64,000 nt of DNA from Aequorivita echinoideorum (GCF_018476645.1 NZ_JAHCTB010000001.1:620001-684000); one strand, 5' to 3'; counted from the first letter of the stretch, positions 44,109 to 53,338 are shown. Numbers and translations: made by a program. The notes: generated by a model not told the origin, from the sequence alone.

Positions 44109-45094
44109 GAAAAACAGTCTTAATAACGGGTGCCGCAGGGTTTTTGGGATCGCATTTGTGCGATAAATTTATTAGTGAGGAGTATCGCGTTATTGCTATG
44201 GATAACCTAATAACCGGCGACCTTAAAAATATTTCACACCTCTTTCAGTTAGAGAATTTTGAATTCTACCATCACGATGTCACAAAGTTCGTGCATGTGC
44301 CGGGCAATGTGGATTACATTCTACATTTCGCATCGCCCGCAAGCCCTATCGATTATTTGAAAATCCCAATCCAAACCTTAAAAGTAGGGTCTTTGGGTAC
44401 ACATAACCTCTTGGGATTGGCAAAAGAAAAAAACGCTCGTATTTTAATTGCCTCTACTTCTGAAGTTTACGGAGATCCATTAATACATCCACAAAATGAG
44501 GAATACTATGGGAACGTAAATACCATAGGCCCGCGTGGAGTGTATGATGAAGCCAAACGTTTTCAGGAATCAATAACAATGGCGTATCACCGTTTTCACG
44601 GTCTGGAAACTCGTATCGCTCGTATTTTCAATACGTATGGGCCAAGAATGCGCCTGAATGATGGACGTGTAATACCGGCATTTATTGGGCAAGCGCTTCG
44701 TGGGGAAAATTTGACCGTTTTTGGTGACGGCTCGCAAACGCGTTCATTTTGTTATGTGGACGATGAGGTTGAAGGCATTTATCGGCTTTTACTGAGTGAT
44801 TACGCGTTGCCCATGAACATAGGCAATCCTGAGGAAATTACCATTTTGGATTTTGCCAATGAAATAATAAAACTTACGGGAACAGAGCAGAAAATAGTTT
44901 TTGAACCCCTACCGCAAGATGATCCGCTACAGCGGGAGCCAGATATCACCAAGGCGAAACAGATACTGGAATGGGAACCAAAAGTTTCCAGAAGAGAAGG
45001 GATGCAGAAAACATTTGAATATTTTAAAAATCTTTCAAAAGAAGAACTCTTTAAAAGTGAGCATAAGGATTTTTCAAAACATAATAGAGGATAA
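44105..45094 (+). CDS. UDP-glucuronate decarboxylase (UDP-xylose synthase)
   Basis: 329 residues, SDR extended fold. The NAD motif is [14 protein letters not shown] (about 8-21). The catalytic triad region reads [10 protein letters not shown] and [18 protein letters not shown] (YxxxK). The strings [28 protein letters not shown] and [25 protein letters not shown] are characteristic of UXS rather than RmlB or GalE. It converts UDP-GlcA to UDP-xylose. It is coupled to ugd (ATGA overlap) and to the sugar-phosphate transferase gene (TAATG overlap). Confidence 0.93.
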   Translation: MRKTVLITGAAGFLGSHLCDKFISEEYRVIAMDNLITGDLKNISHLFQLENFEFYHHDVTKFVHVPGNVDYILHFASPASPIDYLKIPIQTLKVGSLGTHNLLGLAKEKNARILIASTSEVYGDPLIHPQNEEYYGNVNTIGPRGVYDEAKRFQESITMAYHRFHGLETRIARIFNTYGPRMRLNDGRVIPAFIGQALRGENLTVFGDGSQTRSFCYVDDEVEGIYRLLLSDYALPMNIGNPEEITILDFANEIIKLTGTEQKIVFEPLPQDDPLQREPDITKAKQILEWEPKVSRREGMQKTFEYFKNLSKEELFKSEHKDFSKHNRG

Positions 45095-46446
45095 TGTTTA
45101 AAAGTGGAAGATACTCGGGATTATTGCGGCCTATTTCTTACGGAATAGACCTTTTCCTTATTCATTTTCTGGCATTTAAGTTTTTTGGCTTTGGATTTCC
45201 CTTTTTCAATTTTGTGGTTTTTGTTACCATCGCGTGGATTTTAACTTCCTTGCGGAGTGGTTTTTATGAAATTTATCGTTTTACACATATTACAAGAATA
45301 ATAACGCTTTCTGCTAGGCAGGGAACCATTTTTATATTGGTCGTTTTTGCCTTCTTTGGTTTCTACAAAGAGTTTGCGATACTCAATAAAACAGTTTTTT
45401 ATTACTCGATTACGGTTATGCTCTGTATAACCGTTATAAAACTGACTATTTTTCTTCTTCTGAAAAAATACCGACTTATTTTGGGCGGGAATGTGCGTAA
45501 GGTAGTAATAATTGGTTTGAACCAAAAAACCGATCAGCTGAGAAAATTTTTCAATAACAATCCGGTTTACGGATACAAACTTTATAAAACATTTGATCTT
45601 CGCGGGAGTGATAAAACAACGCTGGACGAATGTTTTGATTACATTGTACAGGAAGGCATTGATGAGATTTATTCATCCGTTGCTGAGCTCAATAATAAAG
45701 AATTATTAAAGTTGGTGGATTTTGTGGATAATAACCTTAAAATCCTCAAATTCTTACCGGACAATAAAGAAATTTATAGCAAAAGATTGGATTTTACCTA
45801 TTATGGCGTCCTTCCCATATTGTCAATGCGCAAAATTCCAATGGATGAGCCGTTCAATAAATTCATAAAACGAAGTTTTGATATTCTATTGTCCGTAATT
45901 GTAATTGTAGGCATACTTTCTTGGCTCACGCCGTTATTAGGACTAATTATCAAATTGGAATCGAAAGGTCCAGTTTTCTTCAAACAAAAAAGAAATGGTT
46001 TGGATTATAAAGAATTTTATTGTTATAAATTCAGATCCATGAAACCTAATCCCAGTGCACATATTTATCAAGCTACCAAAGGAGACGAACGTATAACGCG
46101 CGTAGGTAGAATTATTAGAAAAACCAGTATGGACGAGCTTCCACAATTTATAAATGTGCTTAAGGGAGATATGTCTGTGGTGGGCCCACGGCCACACATG
46201 GTAAGCCATACGCATATGTACGCGGAACGCATCGACAAGTTTATGGTGCGGCACTTTATAAAACCTGGGATTACAGGCTTGGCACAAGTAAGTGGTTTTC
46301 GTGGTGAGGTGGAAACAGATAATGACATCATTAATCGAGTAAAGTTTGATATTTTTTATCTTGAAAATTGGAGCTTATTTCTAGATATAAAAATCGTTTT
46401 TCAGACCATTTACAATGCCCTCCGCGGAGAGGAAAAAGCGTATTAA
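45094..46446 (+). CDS. Initiating sugar-phosphate polyprenyl transferase (WcaJ/WbaP type)
   Basis: 450 residues. Four N-terminal membrane helices and a central Rossmann-like cytosolic domain (about 120-260) precede the conserved C-terminal bacterial sugar-transferase domain (about 265-450): a reentrant helix, KGPVFFKQKRNGLDYKEFYCYKFRSMKPN, and TSMDELPQFINVLKGDMSVVGPRPHM with the final GLAQVSGFRGE. It attaches the first sugar-1-phosphate to undecaprenyl phosphate, starting repeat-unit assembly. It is immediately downstream of the UDP-sugar genes. Confidence 0.95.
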   Translation: MFKSGRYSGLLRPISYGIDLFLIHFLAFKFFGFGFPFFNFVVFVTIAWILTSLRSGFYEIYRFTHITRIITLSARQGTIFILVVFAFFGFYKEFAILNKTVFYYSITVMLCITVIKLTIFLLLKKYRLILGGNVRKVVIIGLNQKTDQLRKFFNNNPVYGYKLYKTFDLRGSDKTTLDECFDYIVQEGIDEIYSSVAELNNKELLKLVDFVDNNLKILKFLPDNKEIYSKRLDFTYYGVLPILSMRKIPMDEPFNKFIKRSFDILLSVIVIVGILSWLTPLLGLIIKLESKGPVFFKQKRNGLDYKEFYCYKFRSMKPNPSAHIYQATKGDERITRVGRIIRKTSMDELPQFINVLKGDMSVVGPRPHMVSHTHMYAERIDKFMVRHFIKPGITGLAQVSGFRGEVETDNDIINRVKFDIFYLENWSLFLDIKIVFQTIYNALRGEEKAY

Positions 46447-46449
46447 AAT

Positions 46450-47223
46450 ATGTCTGGCATAGTTTCCATAATTACGCCAGTTTTTAATTCTTCGCAGTTT
46501 ATTGCTAAAGCTATTGAAAGTGTTGTCAATCAAACTTACAAAGATTGGGAGCTTATAATTGTGGACGATGCTTCTTGGGACGCTTCCATAGAAATTATTG
46601 AGGAATTTAAACAAAAGGATTCCAGAATTCGTTTTTTTAGACTTGATGAAAACCAAGGTGCAGCCTTCTGCCGAAACCTCGCCACCGAAAAAGCAAACGG
46701 AAAATACATTGCTTTTTTGGACTCTGATGATCTGTGGAAACCTGAAAAATTGCAAATCCAAACGGATTTTATGGAACAGAATAATTGCGACGTCTGCTTC
46801 AGCAATTATCTTCATATAGATGAAAATGGAAATCCACTTCATAAAAGGGTTATTGCAAAATCTTCACTTTCCTATAAAAAACAACGTTTAAACAATTACA
46901 TTGGCAACCTCACGGGAATTTATAATGCCGAAAGTCTGGGAAAAATTCTGGCTCCCAAAATTCGAAAACGGCAAGATTGGGCCGTGTGGCTGGAAGCTAT
47001 TCACCGGAGCGGTAAACCAGCCTTAGGAATCCAGCAGGATTTGGCATTTTATCGTGTGCGCAAAGGCTCGGTGAGTGCAAATAAATGGAAACTTATAAAC
47101 TATAATTTCCTGTTTTATAGGGACTATTTGAAATATTCCTATCCAAAATCATTCTATTTTTTGCTACTTTTTTTCTGGGAATATTTCATGCAAAGACCGA
47201 AATATATCGAAAAACTAAAGTGA
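46450..47223 (+). CDS. Family 2 glycosyltransferase
   Basis: 257 residues. GT-A motifs IITPVFNSSQFIAKAIESVVNQTYKDWELIIVDDASWDAS, NQGAAFCRNLATEKANGKYIAFLDSDDLW and a VWLEAIHRSG acceptor region are seen. It is an inverting transferase of the WcaA-like type. It is the last gene of the plus-strand locus and its final 9 bases overlap the 3' end of the opposite-strand CapK-like gene. Confidence 0.92.
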   Translation: MSGIVSIITPVFNSSQFIAKAIESVVNQTYKDWELIIVDDASWDASIEIIEEFKQKDSRIRFFRLDENQGAAFCRNLATEKANGKYIAFLDSDDLWKPEKLQIQTDFMEQNNCDVCFSNYLHIDENGNPLHKRVIAKSSLSYKKQRLNNYIGNLTGIYNAESLGKILAPKIRKRQDWAVWLEAIHRSGKPALGIQQDLAFYRVRKGSVSANKWKLINYNFLFYRDYLKYSYPKSFYFLLLFFWEYFMQRPKYIEKLK

Positions 47224-48522
47224 GGAAACAAACTGTTTCAACTTTCCGCGGTTGTTTCGTATTAAAATAGCGACTCGTTCAAAAGTAATTTTTAAGCCGT
47301 TTTCAAGATAGCTAAAAAGTGCATTTTCAATTTTGGCGATTTCCTCAGCAACCAATTCTTTTTCCGAAACATACGTTATCTTAAAAGCGTCCAAAGCGGT
47401 TTGTTCCACCACAAATTCCTTCACATTTCCATCGTCCTCGATAATGCTTTTGGTCACGTAATAAAAGCTAAGCCCAGGAACTGTTTTTCCGCTGGGAAGC
47501 TTAGCCAAATCATTGGTGCGGCCAACTAATCGTTTTAAAATCGGTTTTTTAAAAGTGCTTTCCTCGGCCAAAATTCCGGTATCGCCAATCTCGTAACGAA
47601 TCATTGGATGCGCTTTATTGTAGAGTGACGTTATAATAACACGTCCGGACTTTCCGTGTTTTACGGGAATGTTGTTTTCATCAAGAATTTCAACAAAAAG
47701 CGTTTCGCTGTTTAGGATAAATTCACCACGTTTATTTGTGAATGCAATTAAATCCAGTTCCGAAGCGCCATATTCATTAACAACGGGAACGCCAAAAGCA
47801 TTTTCCAAAACTATTTTATCTTCTTCAAAAAGCATTTCGCTGGTGACAATGCAATAGTTCAAAGAAGGGCAAATTTCATTTAAAACGATGTTTTTTCGCT
47901 TCAGAAATTTTGCGAAGTACACAATTGCGCTCGTATAACCATTGATATATTGAAATTTTTTTCTTCGGAAAATGTTGAGAAAATGCTCCATTTTTTCTTC
48001 GGAAAGATCAAAAACCGGAAATCGATATCGCTTCGCCAAAAAATCCTTCAACCGCTCTTTCCGGTAACCAAAAAAATCCAACGGTATACCATAGAAACGT
48101 GCTTGCAGATGCGTGTTAAAATCAATACCGTACCAGCCAACCCTATCCATATTTTCGGCCCAAGTGAGTGCGTGGCTAAACCTATCTTTTGCAAAGATAA
48201 AAGGTGTCCCGCTGGAACCTGATGTTTTGTTTATGTAAACATTCTTTTCAGAAAAACCATTGGAAAGTCGCTGTGCGAGTGGCTTTTGGAGATCAGATTT
48301 TTTAAGGATTGGAATATTTTCCCACTTTTCGAAATCAATATTTCCAATGAAATTTTTGTAAAAATCATTGTTTTTTATATGAAATTCAACAATCTTCTTT
48401 CGAGCCTCAGAAATGTAATTTTGATATGCAACTTCAGGAATTTGCTGGATTCCAGCCAATTTACGTTTAGCTTCCGAAATAGGAAATCCCTGGGTTTGCA
48501 GCGTAAAGTCGAAAAGATTCAA
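47215..48522 (-). CDS. CapK/phenylacetate-CoA ligase-like adenylate-forming protein
   Basis: 435 residues. The ANL-type P-loop is NKTSGSSGTPFIFAKDR (about 105-121). YGASELDLIAF and an RYEIGDTGIL motif match the CapK/PaaK family, which occurs near capsule genes and may activate acyl groups or organic acids for glycan decoration. The C-terminal mini-domain is present. It is transcribed against the rest of the locus and overlaps the last GT2 gene by 9 bases at the 3' ends. Its substrate is unknown. Confidence 0.85.
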   Translation of the reverse strand: MNLFDFTLQTQGFPISEAKRKLAGIQQIPEVAYQNYISEARKKIVEFHIKNNDFYKNFIGNIDFEKWENIPILKKSDLQKPLAQRLSNGFSEKNVYINKTSGSSGTPFIFAKDRFSHALTWAENMDRVGWYGIDFNTHLQARFYGIPLDFFGYRKERLKDFLAKRYRFPVFDLSEEKMEHFLNIFRRKKFQYINGYTSAIVYFAKFLKRKNIVLNEICPSLNYCIVTSEMLFEEDKIVLENAFGVPVVNEYGASELDLIAFTNKRGEFILNSETLFVEILDENNIPVKHGKSGRVIITSLYNKAHPMIRYEIGDTGILAEESTFKKPILKRLVGRTNDLAKLPSGKTVPGLSFYYVTKSIIEDDGNVKEFVVEQTALDAFKITYVSEKELVAEEIAKIENALFSYLENGLKITFERVAILIRNNRGKLKQFVSSL

Positions 48523-48557
48523 TGCAATATAAATTAGGGTTTCAATTTACAAACAAT

Positions 48558-48565
48558 TATTTTTG
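48558..48565 (+). promoter_or_regulatory. -7 box for purD
   Basis: TATTTTTG (TAnnTTTG), 26 bases upstream of the purD ATG. Confidence 0.45.
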
Positions 48566-48591
48566 AAGCTGAAATAAAAACCAATCGACCC

Positions 48592-49863
48592 ATGAATATT
48601 TTGATCCTCGGTTCCGGTGGCCGCGAGCACGCATTTGCTTTTAAGATTTCAGAAAGTAAGCATTGCGACACCCTCTTTGTAGCGCCTGGAAATGCGGGAA
48701 CTGCTGCCATTGCGACCAACTTAAATTTGAATATATCCAATTTTGAGGAAGTGAAAAAGTGTGTGCTGGAAAATAATATCAAAATGGTGGTGGTAGGGCC
48801 GGAAGATCCGTTGGTCGCGGGAATCGCCGATTATTTTTTGGAGAGCGAAAAACTTGCAAATGTGCAAATAATTGGTCCCACAAAACGTGGTGCTTTACTG
48901 GAAGGAAGCAAGGAACGCGCTAAGGAATTTATGATGCAACACAACATTCCCACCGCTGCCTATGCCAGTTTCAGCAAAAAATCCCTGGATGCCGGTAAGG
49001 AATTTCTATCTACCCTAAAACCACCCTATGTTTTAAAAGCAGATGGACTTGCGGCGGGTAAGGGGGTGCTTATTCTTCAATCGTTGGAAGAAGCCCAAAA
49101 CGAACTGGAAAATATGCTGAACCACGGCAAATTTGGCGCAGCCAGCGAAAAAGTGGTCATCGAGGAATTTTTGGACGGTATTGAACTGAGCGTATTCGTA
49201 CTTACCGATGGAAAAAACTATAAAATTTTGCCCACGGCAAAAGATTATAAACGAATTGGCGAAGGCGATAAAGGTTTGAATACCGGCGGAATGGGAGCTG
49301 TTTCTCCAGTCCCGTTCGTTGATGAAATACTGATGAAGAAAATTGAGGATAGGGTAGTAAAACCTACTATAAACGGTATTTCAGAAGAAAAAATCGATTA
49401 CAGAGGTTTTGTGTTTATCGGGCTGATAAAAGTTGGTGACGAACCGTATGTTATTGAATACAACGTGCGTATGGGCGATCCGGAAACGGAAGTGGTTTTG
49501 CCACGCATCAAAACAGATTTGGTAGAAATTTTTGAGGCTACATTTCAAAAGAAATTGAATGAAATAACTATTGAAATTGATGAAAGAGCCGCCGCCACGG
49601 TGATGATTGTTTCTGATGGTTACCCTGAAAATTATGAGAAGGGAAAGGAAATTTCGGGTTTAAATGGCGTAGAGGATTCCATAATTTTTCACGCCGGAAC
49701 AAAATTGGAAGATGGAAAAGTGATGACCAACGGAGGGCGGGTCCTCGCAATAACATCAATGGATGGGGATTTCAAAAAGGCGCTAAAAAAATCCTATCAA
49801 AACATAGAAAAACTAAATTTTGATAGGATGAATTATCGTAAGGATATTGGTTTCGACCTTTAA
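48592..49863 (+). CDS. purD: Phosphoribosylamine-glycine ligase
   Basis: 423 residues. ATP-grasp enzyme of purine synthesis (GAR synthetase). N-terminal MNILILGSGGREHAFAFK, VGPEDPLVAGIADYF, KADGLAAGKGVLILQS, and the signature EYNVRMGDPETEVVLPR are present. Length is typical. It converges with a small membrane-protein gene on the other strand, sharing 4 bases at the 3' ends. Confidence 0.97.
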   Translation: MNILILGSGGREHAFAFKISESKHCDTLFVAPGNAGTAAIATNLNLNISNFEEVKKCVLENNIKMVVVGPEDPLVAGIADYFLESEKLANVQIIGPTKRGALLEGSKERAKEFMMQHNIPTAAYASFSKKSLDAGKEFLSTLKPPYVLKADGLAAGKGVLILQSLEEAQNELENMLNHGKFGAASEKVVIEEFLDGIELSVFVLTDGKNYKILPTAKDYKRIGEGDKGLNTGGMGAVSPVPFVDEILMKKIEDRVVKPTINGISEEKIDYRGFVFIGLIKVGDEPYVIEYNVRMGDPETEVVLPRIKTDLVEIFEATFQKKLNEITIEIDERAAATVMIVSDGYPENYEKGKEISGLNGVEDSIIFHAGTKLEDGKVMTNGGRVLAITSMDGDFKKALKKSYQNIEKLNFDRMNYRKDIGFDL

Positions 49864-50099
49864 TCCCGAAGCGTCCAGCGGCTTTCTGCAGATTGCACCT
49901 CGTCTTCATTGTTGTCATGAAATACTTTGAGCACGCGCAACCAATAAATGAAAAGATAGGCAAAAATCAAGATAAAAATCCAAGAAATTATATTTGCCAG
50001 CCACCAGCTGTCAACGGTCATTCTGAAAAAATCCAATGGTAAAAAAAGTGTATTCTCAAAAAGGGAAGCTATTCCTTCCCAGATATCTTGCCAAGTCAT
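49860..50099 (-). CDS. Small membrane protein of a Flavobacteriia family (DUF6341-like)
   Basis: 79 residues. An amphipathic start (MTWQDIWEGIASLFENTLFLPLDFF) is followed by one strong membrane helix (about 32-54, WWLANIISWIFILIFAYLFIYW) and a charged tail ending WTLRD. I recall this as a short conserved protein next to purD and DUF6427 in related genomes, sometimes mislabelled in databases. Function unknown. It is divergent from the DUF6427-like gene with about 40 bases between. Confidence 0.7.
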   Translation of the reverse strand: MTWQDIWEGIASLFENTLFLPLDFFRMTVDSWWLANIISWIFILIFAYLFIYWLRVLKVFHDNNEDEVQSAESRWTLRD

Positions 50100-50140
50100 A
50101 TATTTAATCTTTAAAAAGCAAAAATATAAAAATACCCTTT

Positions 50141-51094
50141 ATGCTTACAAGTTTTTTCGGCAAATCTAATCCCGTAAATTATTTGATTTTAGGCATATTT
50201 ATAGCGCTTGGTTATTTGTTTACGTGCTTTTTTAAAAATCCCGTTGAAATCTCCGTAACCTCAATAGTCATCAATATTACTTTGATGGCCGTTGCGGTGC
50301 TTTCCATGCTGCTTTTGGATTTCATTATCAGGAAGAATGACATTACCCGCACCAACACATACGCTATTTTATTTTTCACTTTCTTTCTGCTTGTGCTTCC
50401 GCAGGTGTTTTTGGCACCAAAAATATTGCTCGCAACTGGCTTTTTGCTCTTGGCTTTGCGTAGAATCATAAGCTTACGGACGGACAAAAATGCGGCAAAA
50501 AAAATTCTGGACGCCAGTATTTGGATTACGGTAGCTTCTTTTTTTCAGTTTTACACATTGCTTTTTTTTATCCCACTTTGGATCGCCATCATCCAAAAAC
50601 CGAATTCAGATTATAAGCAAATGTTGATGCCCATTACGGGTTTTGTTGGCACTTTTCTTATCTGCACTGCGTATCATTTTCTCGTGGAAGATTCATTTCA
50701 ATGGTTTTTTAATTGGAAAGAAAAAATAAGTTTTGATTTTTCAGCGTATAATTCACTTGGGCTTTTACTGCCGGCAGCCATAATCTTCGCTTTTGTAATA
50801 TGGACCGGCGTCAATCGAGGATTTAGGTTTTCAACCCTTTCAACCAAAGAAAAACCCACCTATTTGTTGCTATTCTATTGTCTGCTCGTCAGCATATTTG
50901 TGGCACTGGCAGGACCGGAAAAAACGGGAGCTGAACTTCTTTTTTTATTGCCCTTTGCATCCATAATCTGTGCAAATTACATTGAGGCGCGTGAAAACCC
51001 AAAATCTTCTGAAAAGGATATCAGTGAATTTTGGTTCAAGGAAATACAGTTGTGGTTGGTTGTTTTGCTTCCGGTTTTGATGCTTTTTATATGA
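50141..51094 (+). CDS. Polytopic membrane protein (DUF6427-like)
   Basis: 317 residues with eight to ten hydrophobic helices and few charged loops. Start MLTSFFGKSNPVNYLILGIFIALGYLFTCFFK is typical of a Flavobacteriia-only family I recall as DUF6427. Function unknown. It overlaps the start of the next gene by 4 bases (ATGA), implying coupled translation with the putative nuclease. No ligand motif is visible. Confidence 0.75.
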   Translation: MLTSFFGKSNPVNYLILGIFIALGYLFTCFFKNPVEISVTSIVINITLMAVAVLSMLLLDFIIRKNDITRTNTYAILFFTFFLLVLPQVFLAPKILLATGFLLLALRRIISLRTDKNAAKKILDASIWITVASFFQFYTLLFFIPLWIAIIQKPNSDYKQMLMPITGFVGTFLICTAYHFLVEDSFQWFFNWKEKISFDFSAYNSLGLLLPAAIIFAFVIWTGVNRGFRFSTLSTKEKPTYLLLFYCLLVSIFVALAGPEKTGAELLFLLPFASIICANYIEARENPKSSEKDISEFWFKEIQLWLVVLLPVLMLFI

Positions 51095-51738
51095 AATTGG
51101 ATTTGGAAAAAATTGAAAATGAGTTGAAAAATCGCTGTCACTATCACTACGAATGGGGTCAAAAGCAAAATGATATTTGGGACGCCCGGACCAATTTTAT
51201 TTACGAAACCACGGACTGGGAAATGTTGATTGAAAAAATAAAGAATTTGATTACTTCTGAAAATTTAGATAAAAAAAGAGCCTTTAATTACGCCGCCAAC
51301 CGCTGGTTTAACTTTTGGAGCGCCATGGCCGTGGAACAGATTTTTTCTGAAATGCCACAAATTGAAAAAGTACCTCAAAGCAAAGACCATAAAAAAGATT
51401 TCTATTTCTGCGGAATTCCATTTGACCATAAAACATCGGTTTTTCCGAAGCATTTGAAGTGTACTTTTGAAGAGGCAAAAAATTCAAAAAGAACGCTCAT
51501 AGATTGGTTCTACAAAAATCAAAGCAATCAAAAAAGAAATCATTTTCACAATAGGCTTTTTGTCGTGGTTTTTGATAAAAATGGCGCTCACTGGAAGCTA
51601 AAAGCGGAAATAGGCTTGTTAAAAAATGCCATTGAAGCATACGTTTCCAATTTCAAAATGGAACAATTGGAACAATTCAATTTCACCGAAGAAACGCAAA
51701 CGGTAAGTGATGTAATATTTGTAAATAAAAATAATTAA
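51091..51738 (+). CDS. Putative PD-(D/E)XK nuclease partnered with the D12 methyltransferase
   Basis: 215 residues from ATG 51091. No family is recognised with certainty. An N-terminal charged region is followed by a helix NRWFNFWSAMAVEQIF (Glu82) and then KDFYFCGIPFDHKTSVFPK, in which Asp103, Asp112 and Lys114 give a D-x8-DxK pattern around a hydrophobic strand, as in PD-(D/E)XK nucleases. The C-terminal half has a basic RNHFHNRLFVVVFDKNG strand. The next native gene (54723) encodes an adenine methyltransferase, so a restriction role is likely but unproven. It is coupled upstream to the DUF6427-like gene; the Sau3AI-like cassette begins one base after its stop. Confidence 0.55.
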   Translation: MKLDLEKIENELKNRCHYHYEWGQKQNDIWDARTNFIYETTDWEMLIEKIKNLITSENLDKKRAFNYAANRWFNFWSAMAVEQIFSEMPQIEKVPQSKDHKKDFYFCGIPFDHKTSVFPKHLKCTFEEAKNSKRTLIDWFYKNQSNQKRNHFHNRLFVVVFDKNGAHWKLKAEIGLLKNAIEAYVSNFKMEQLEQFNFTEETQTVSDVIFVNKNN

Positions 51739-51747
51739 CTATCTTTG
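51719..51747 (+). promoter_or_regulatory. Promoter of the Sau3AI-like cassette
   Basis: A -33 TTG at 51719-51721 (inside the 3' end of the putative nuclease gene), 18 bases, then TATCTTTG at 51740-51747. If the junction is at 51738/51739, the cassette uses a -33 element of the host gene. Confidence 0.6.
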
Positions 51748-51790
51748 GACATATTCTGTCTAAAATAGATTTGTCTAAACATATTTGGTC
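51748..51790 (+). promoter_or_regulatory. Three 15-bp-period repeats between promoter and regulator start
   Basis: GTC triplets within T-rich contexts recur at 51758, 51773 and 51788 (TTCTGTC, ATTTGTC, TTTGGTC), and GTCTAAA occurs at 51758-51764 and 51773-51779. GACATATTCTGTC at 51748-51760 is a GACA/TGTC inverted repeat. The ACATATT heptamer occurs at 51749 and 51779. This is the position expected for controller (C) protein operators in type II systems. Confidence 0.55.
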
Positions 51791-51792
51791 TT

Positions 51793-52101
51793 TTGAAATC
51801 ACTTGGGGAAAAATTAAAGGATTATAGAAAATCCAAGGGCTTAATTCTTCGGAAAGCTGCTGCACTGCTAGATATCGATCAATCGTTAATTAGTAAGTTT
51901 GAGAAAAATGAAAGAAAGCCAACTGAAGAACAAATCCAGCGTATGGCAGACTTTTACAAAATCCCATTAAATGAATTAATGATAGATTGGCTCTCGGAAA
52001 AACTTGCTGAAAATTTAGCACCTTATGATGTTTCTTCTCAAGTGTTTCAGTTTGCAGAAGAAAAAATGAATTTTTATAAAACTCAAGCAAATGGAAAATA
52101 A
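51793..52101 (+). CDS. XRE-family regulator (putative controller protein of the R-M cassette)
   Basis: 102 residues from TTG 51793. The HTH_XRE domain spans about residues 3-60 (LGEKLKDYRKSKGLILRKAAALLDIDQSLISKFEKNERKPTEEQIQRMADFYKI), with recognition helix in QSLISKFEKNERKP. The C-terminal 40 residues form a helical tail (LSEKLAENLAPYDVSSQVFQFAEEKMNF). It lies upstream of the methyltransferase gene and overlaps it by 11 bases. The repeats in front of the gene suggest autoregulation. The TTG start is chosen because the domain begins right there and no ATG precedes it. Confidence 0.85.
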   Translation: MKSLGEKLKDYRKSKGLILRKAAALLDIDQSLISKFEKNERKPTEEQIQRMADFYKIPLNELMIDWLSEKLAENLAPYDVSSQVFQFAEEKMNFYKTQANGK

Positions 52102-53338
52102 GAAAATGAAAGTTGCAGAATTATTTGCAGGAGTTGGAGGGTTTCGTCTTGGACTTGAAAAATGCAATTTCGAAGTTGTTTGGAGCAATCAGTGGGAGCC
52201 TTCGACTAAAACCCAACACGCTTCAATAGTTTATGAAGCTCGTTTTGGATGTGAAAATCATTCGAATGAGGATATAAACGAAATAGTGACAAGGAATGTA
52301 GAAGAAATTCCTGACCACGATTTGTTAGTTGGAGGATTTCCTTGTCAAGATTATTCTGTTGCGACAACATTACATAACTCAAAAGGCTTAAAAGGTAAAA
52401 AAGGTGTTCTTTGGTGGTCTATTCACCGAATTTTGGAAGAAAAAAAGAACAAACCAAAATACCTTTTTCTAGAAAATGTAGACCGACTTTTAAAATCGCC
52501 AGCAAAACAAAGAGGTCGTGATTTTGCAGTAATGTTACAAAGTTTAAATGAACTTGGATATGCAGTAGAATGGCGTGTAATTAATGCAGCAGAATACGGA
52601 ATGCCACAAAGAAGGAGAAGAATTTTCTTTATTGGTTATCACAAATCAACGGAAATATATAAAAGACTTGAAAAAGCAGACAAAATTGATTGGTTAACAA
52701 AAGAAGGAACTATTGCAAATGCTTTTCCTGTTAACAATACTAAATCAATTCAAGAAATTGAACTAAAAGGAGATTTATTAGAAATTACCAACAACTTTAA
52801 CAAAACAGGTAAATTATCACCTTTCCAAAATACAGGATTGCTTTTAAACGGCAAAGTTTATACAACTAAAACAGAAGCTAGTTACGAAGGTAACTTCACA
52901 GTTTTAGGAGACATTTTGCAAAATGGAGAAGTTACGAAAGAGTTTTTCATAGATGATAAAGACAAGGACAAATGGGAATATTTAAAAGGTTCAAAAACCA
53001 TTGAAAGAATTTCAAGCGAAGGGCATAAGTACAAATATTCAGAAGGCGGAATGATTTATCCAGACGCTTTAGATAATGCTTCAAGAACAATAATAACGGG
53101 AGAAGGTGGAAAATCGCCTTCAAGATTCAAACACGTAGTTGTTTCGGACAGAGGATTGCGAAGACTAACACCAGTTGAATTAGAAAGATTAAATATGTTC
53201 CCAGACAATCATACCAAAATTGAAGGAATTACAGATACAAAACGTGCGTTTTTTATGGGGAATGCTCTAGTTGTTGGTGTAATCGAAAAAATAGGAAAAG
53301 AACTTTACAAACAAATAAACCAATTTGAATATGCTTGA
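52091..53338 (+). CDS. DNA (cytosine-5) methyltransferase, Sau3AI-type
   Basis: 415 residues, M.Sau3AI-like. Motif I: VAELFAGVGGFRLGLE (8-23). Motif IV with nucleophile Cys85: GGFPCQDYSVAT. Motif VI: LFLENVDRLL. Motif VIII: GMPQRRRRIFFIG. Motif X: GNALVVGV near the end. The target-recognition region (about 190-350) carries long charged text. Predicted to methylate the C of GATC by analogy to M.Sau3AI; only a search or assay can confirm. It overlaps the XRE gene and the nuclease gene. Confidence 0.92.
   Translation: MENKKMKVAELFAGVGGFRLGLEKCNFEVVWSNQWEPSTKTQHASIVYEARFGCENHSNEDINEIVTRNVEEIPDHDLLVGGFPCQDYSVATTLHNSKGLKGKKGVLWWSIHRILEEKKNKPKYLFLENVDRLLKSPAKQRGRDFAVMLQSLNELGYAVEWRVINAAEYGMPQRRRRIFFIGYHKSTEIYKRLEKADKIDWLTKEGTIANAFPVNNTKSIQEIELKGDLLEITNNFNKTGKLSPFQNTGLLLNGKVYTTKTEASYEGNFTVLGDILQNGEVTKEFFIDDKDKDKWEYLKGSKTIERISSEGHKYKYSEGGMIYPDALDNASRTIITGEGGKSPSRFKHVVVSDRGLRRLTPVELERLNMFPDNHTKIEGITDTKRAFFMGNALVVGVIEKIGKELYKQINQFEYA

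Noticed and set aside
46381-46842. Minus-strand frame of 153 codons
   Set aside because: Antisense to a sugar transferase and GT2 genes with no motif of its own.
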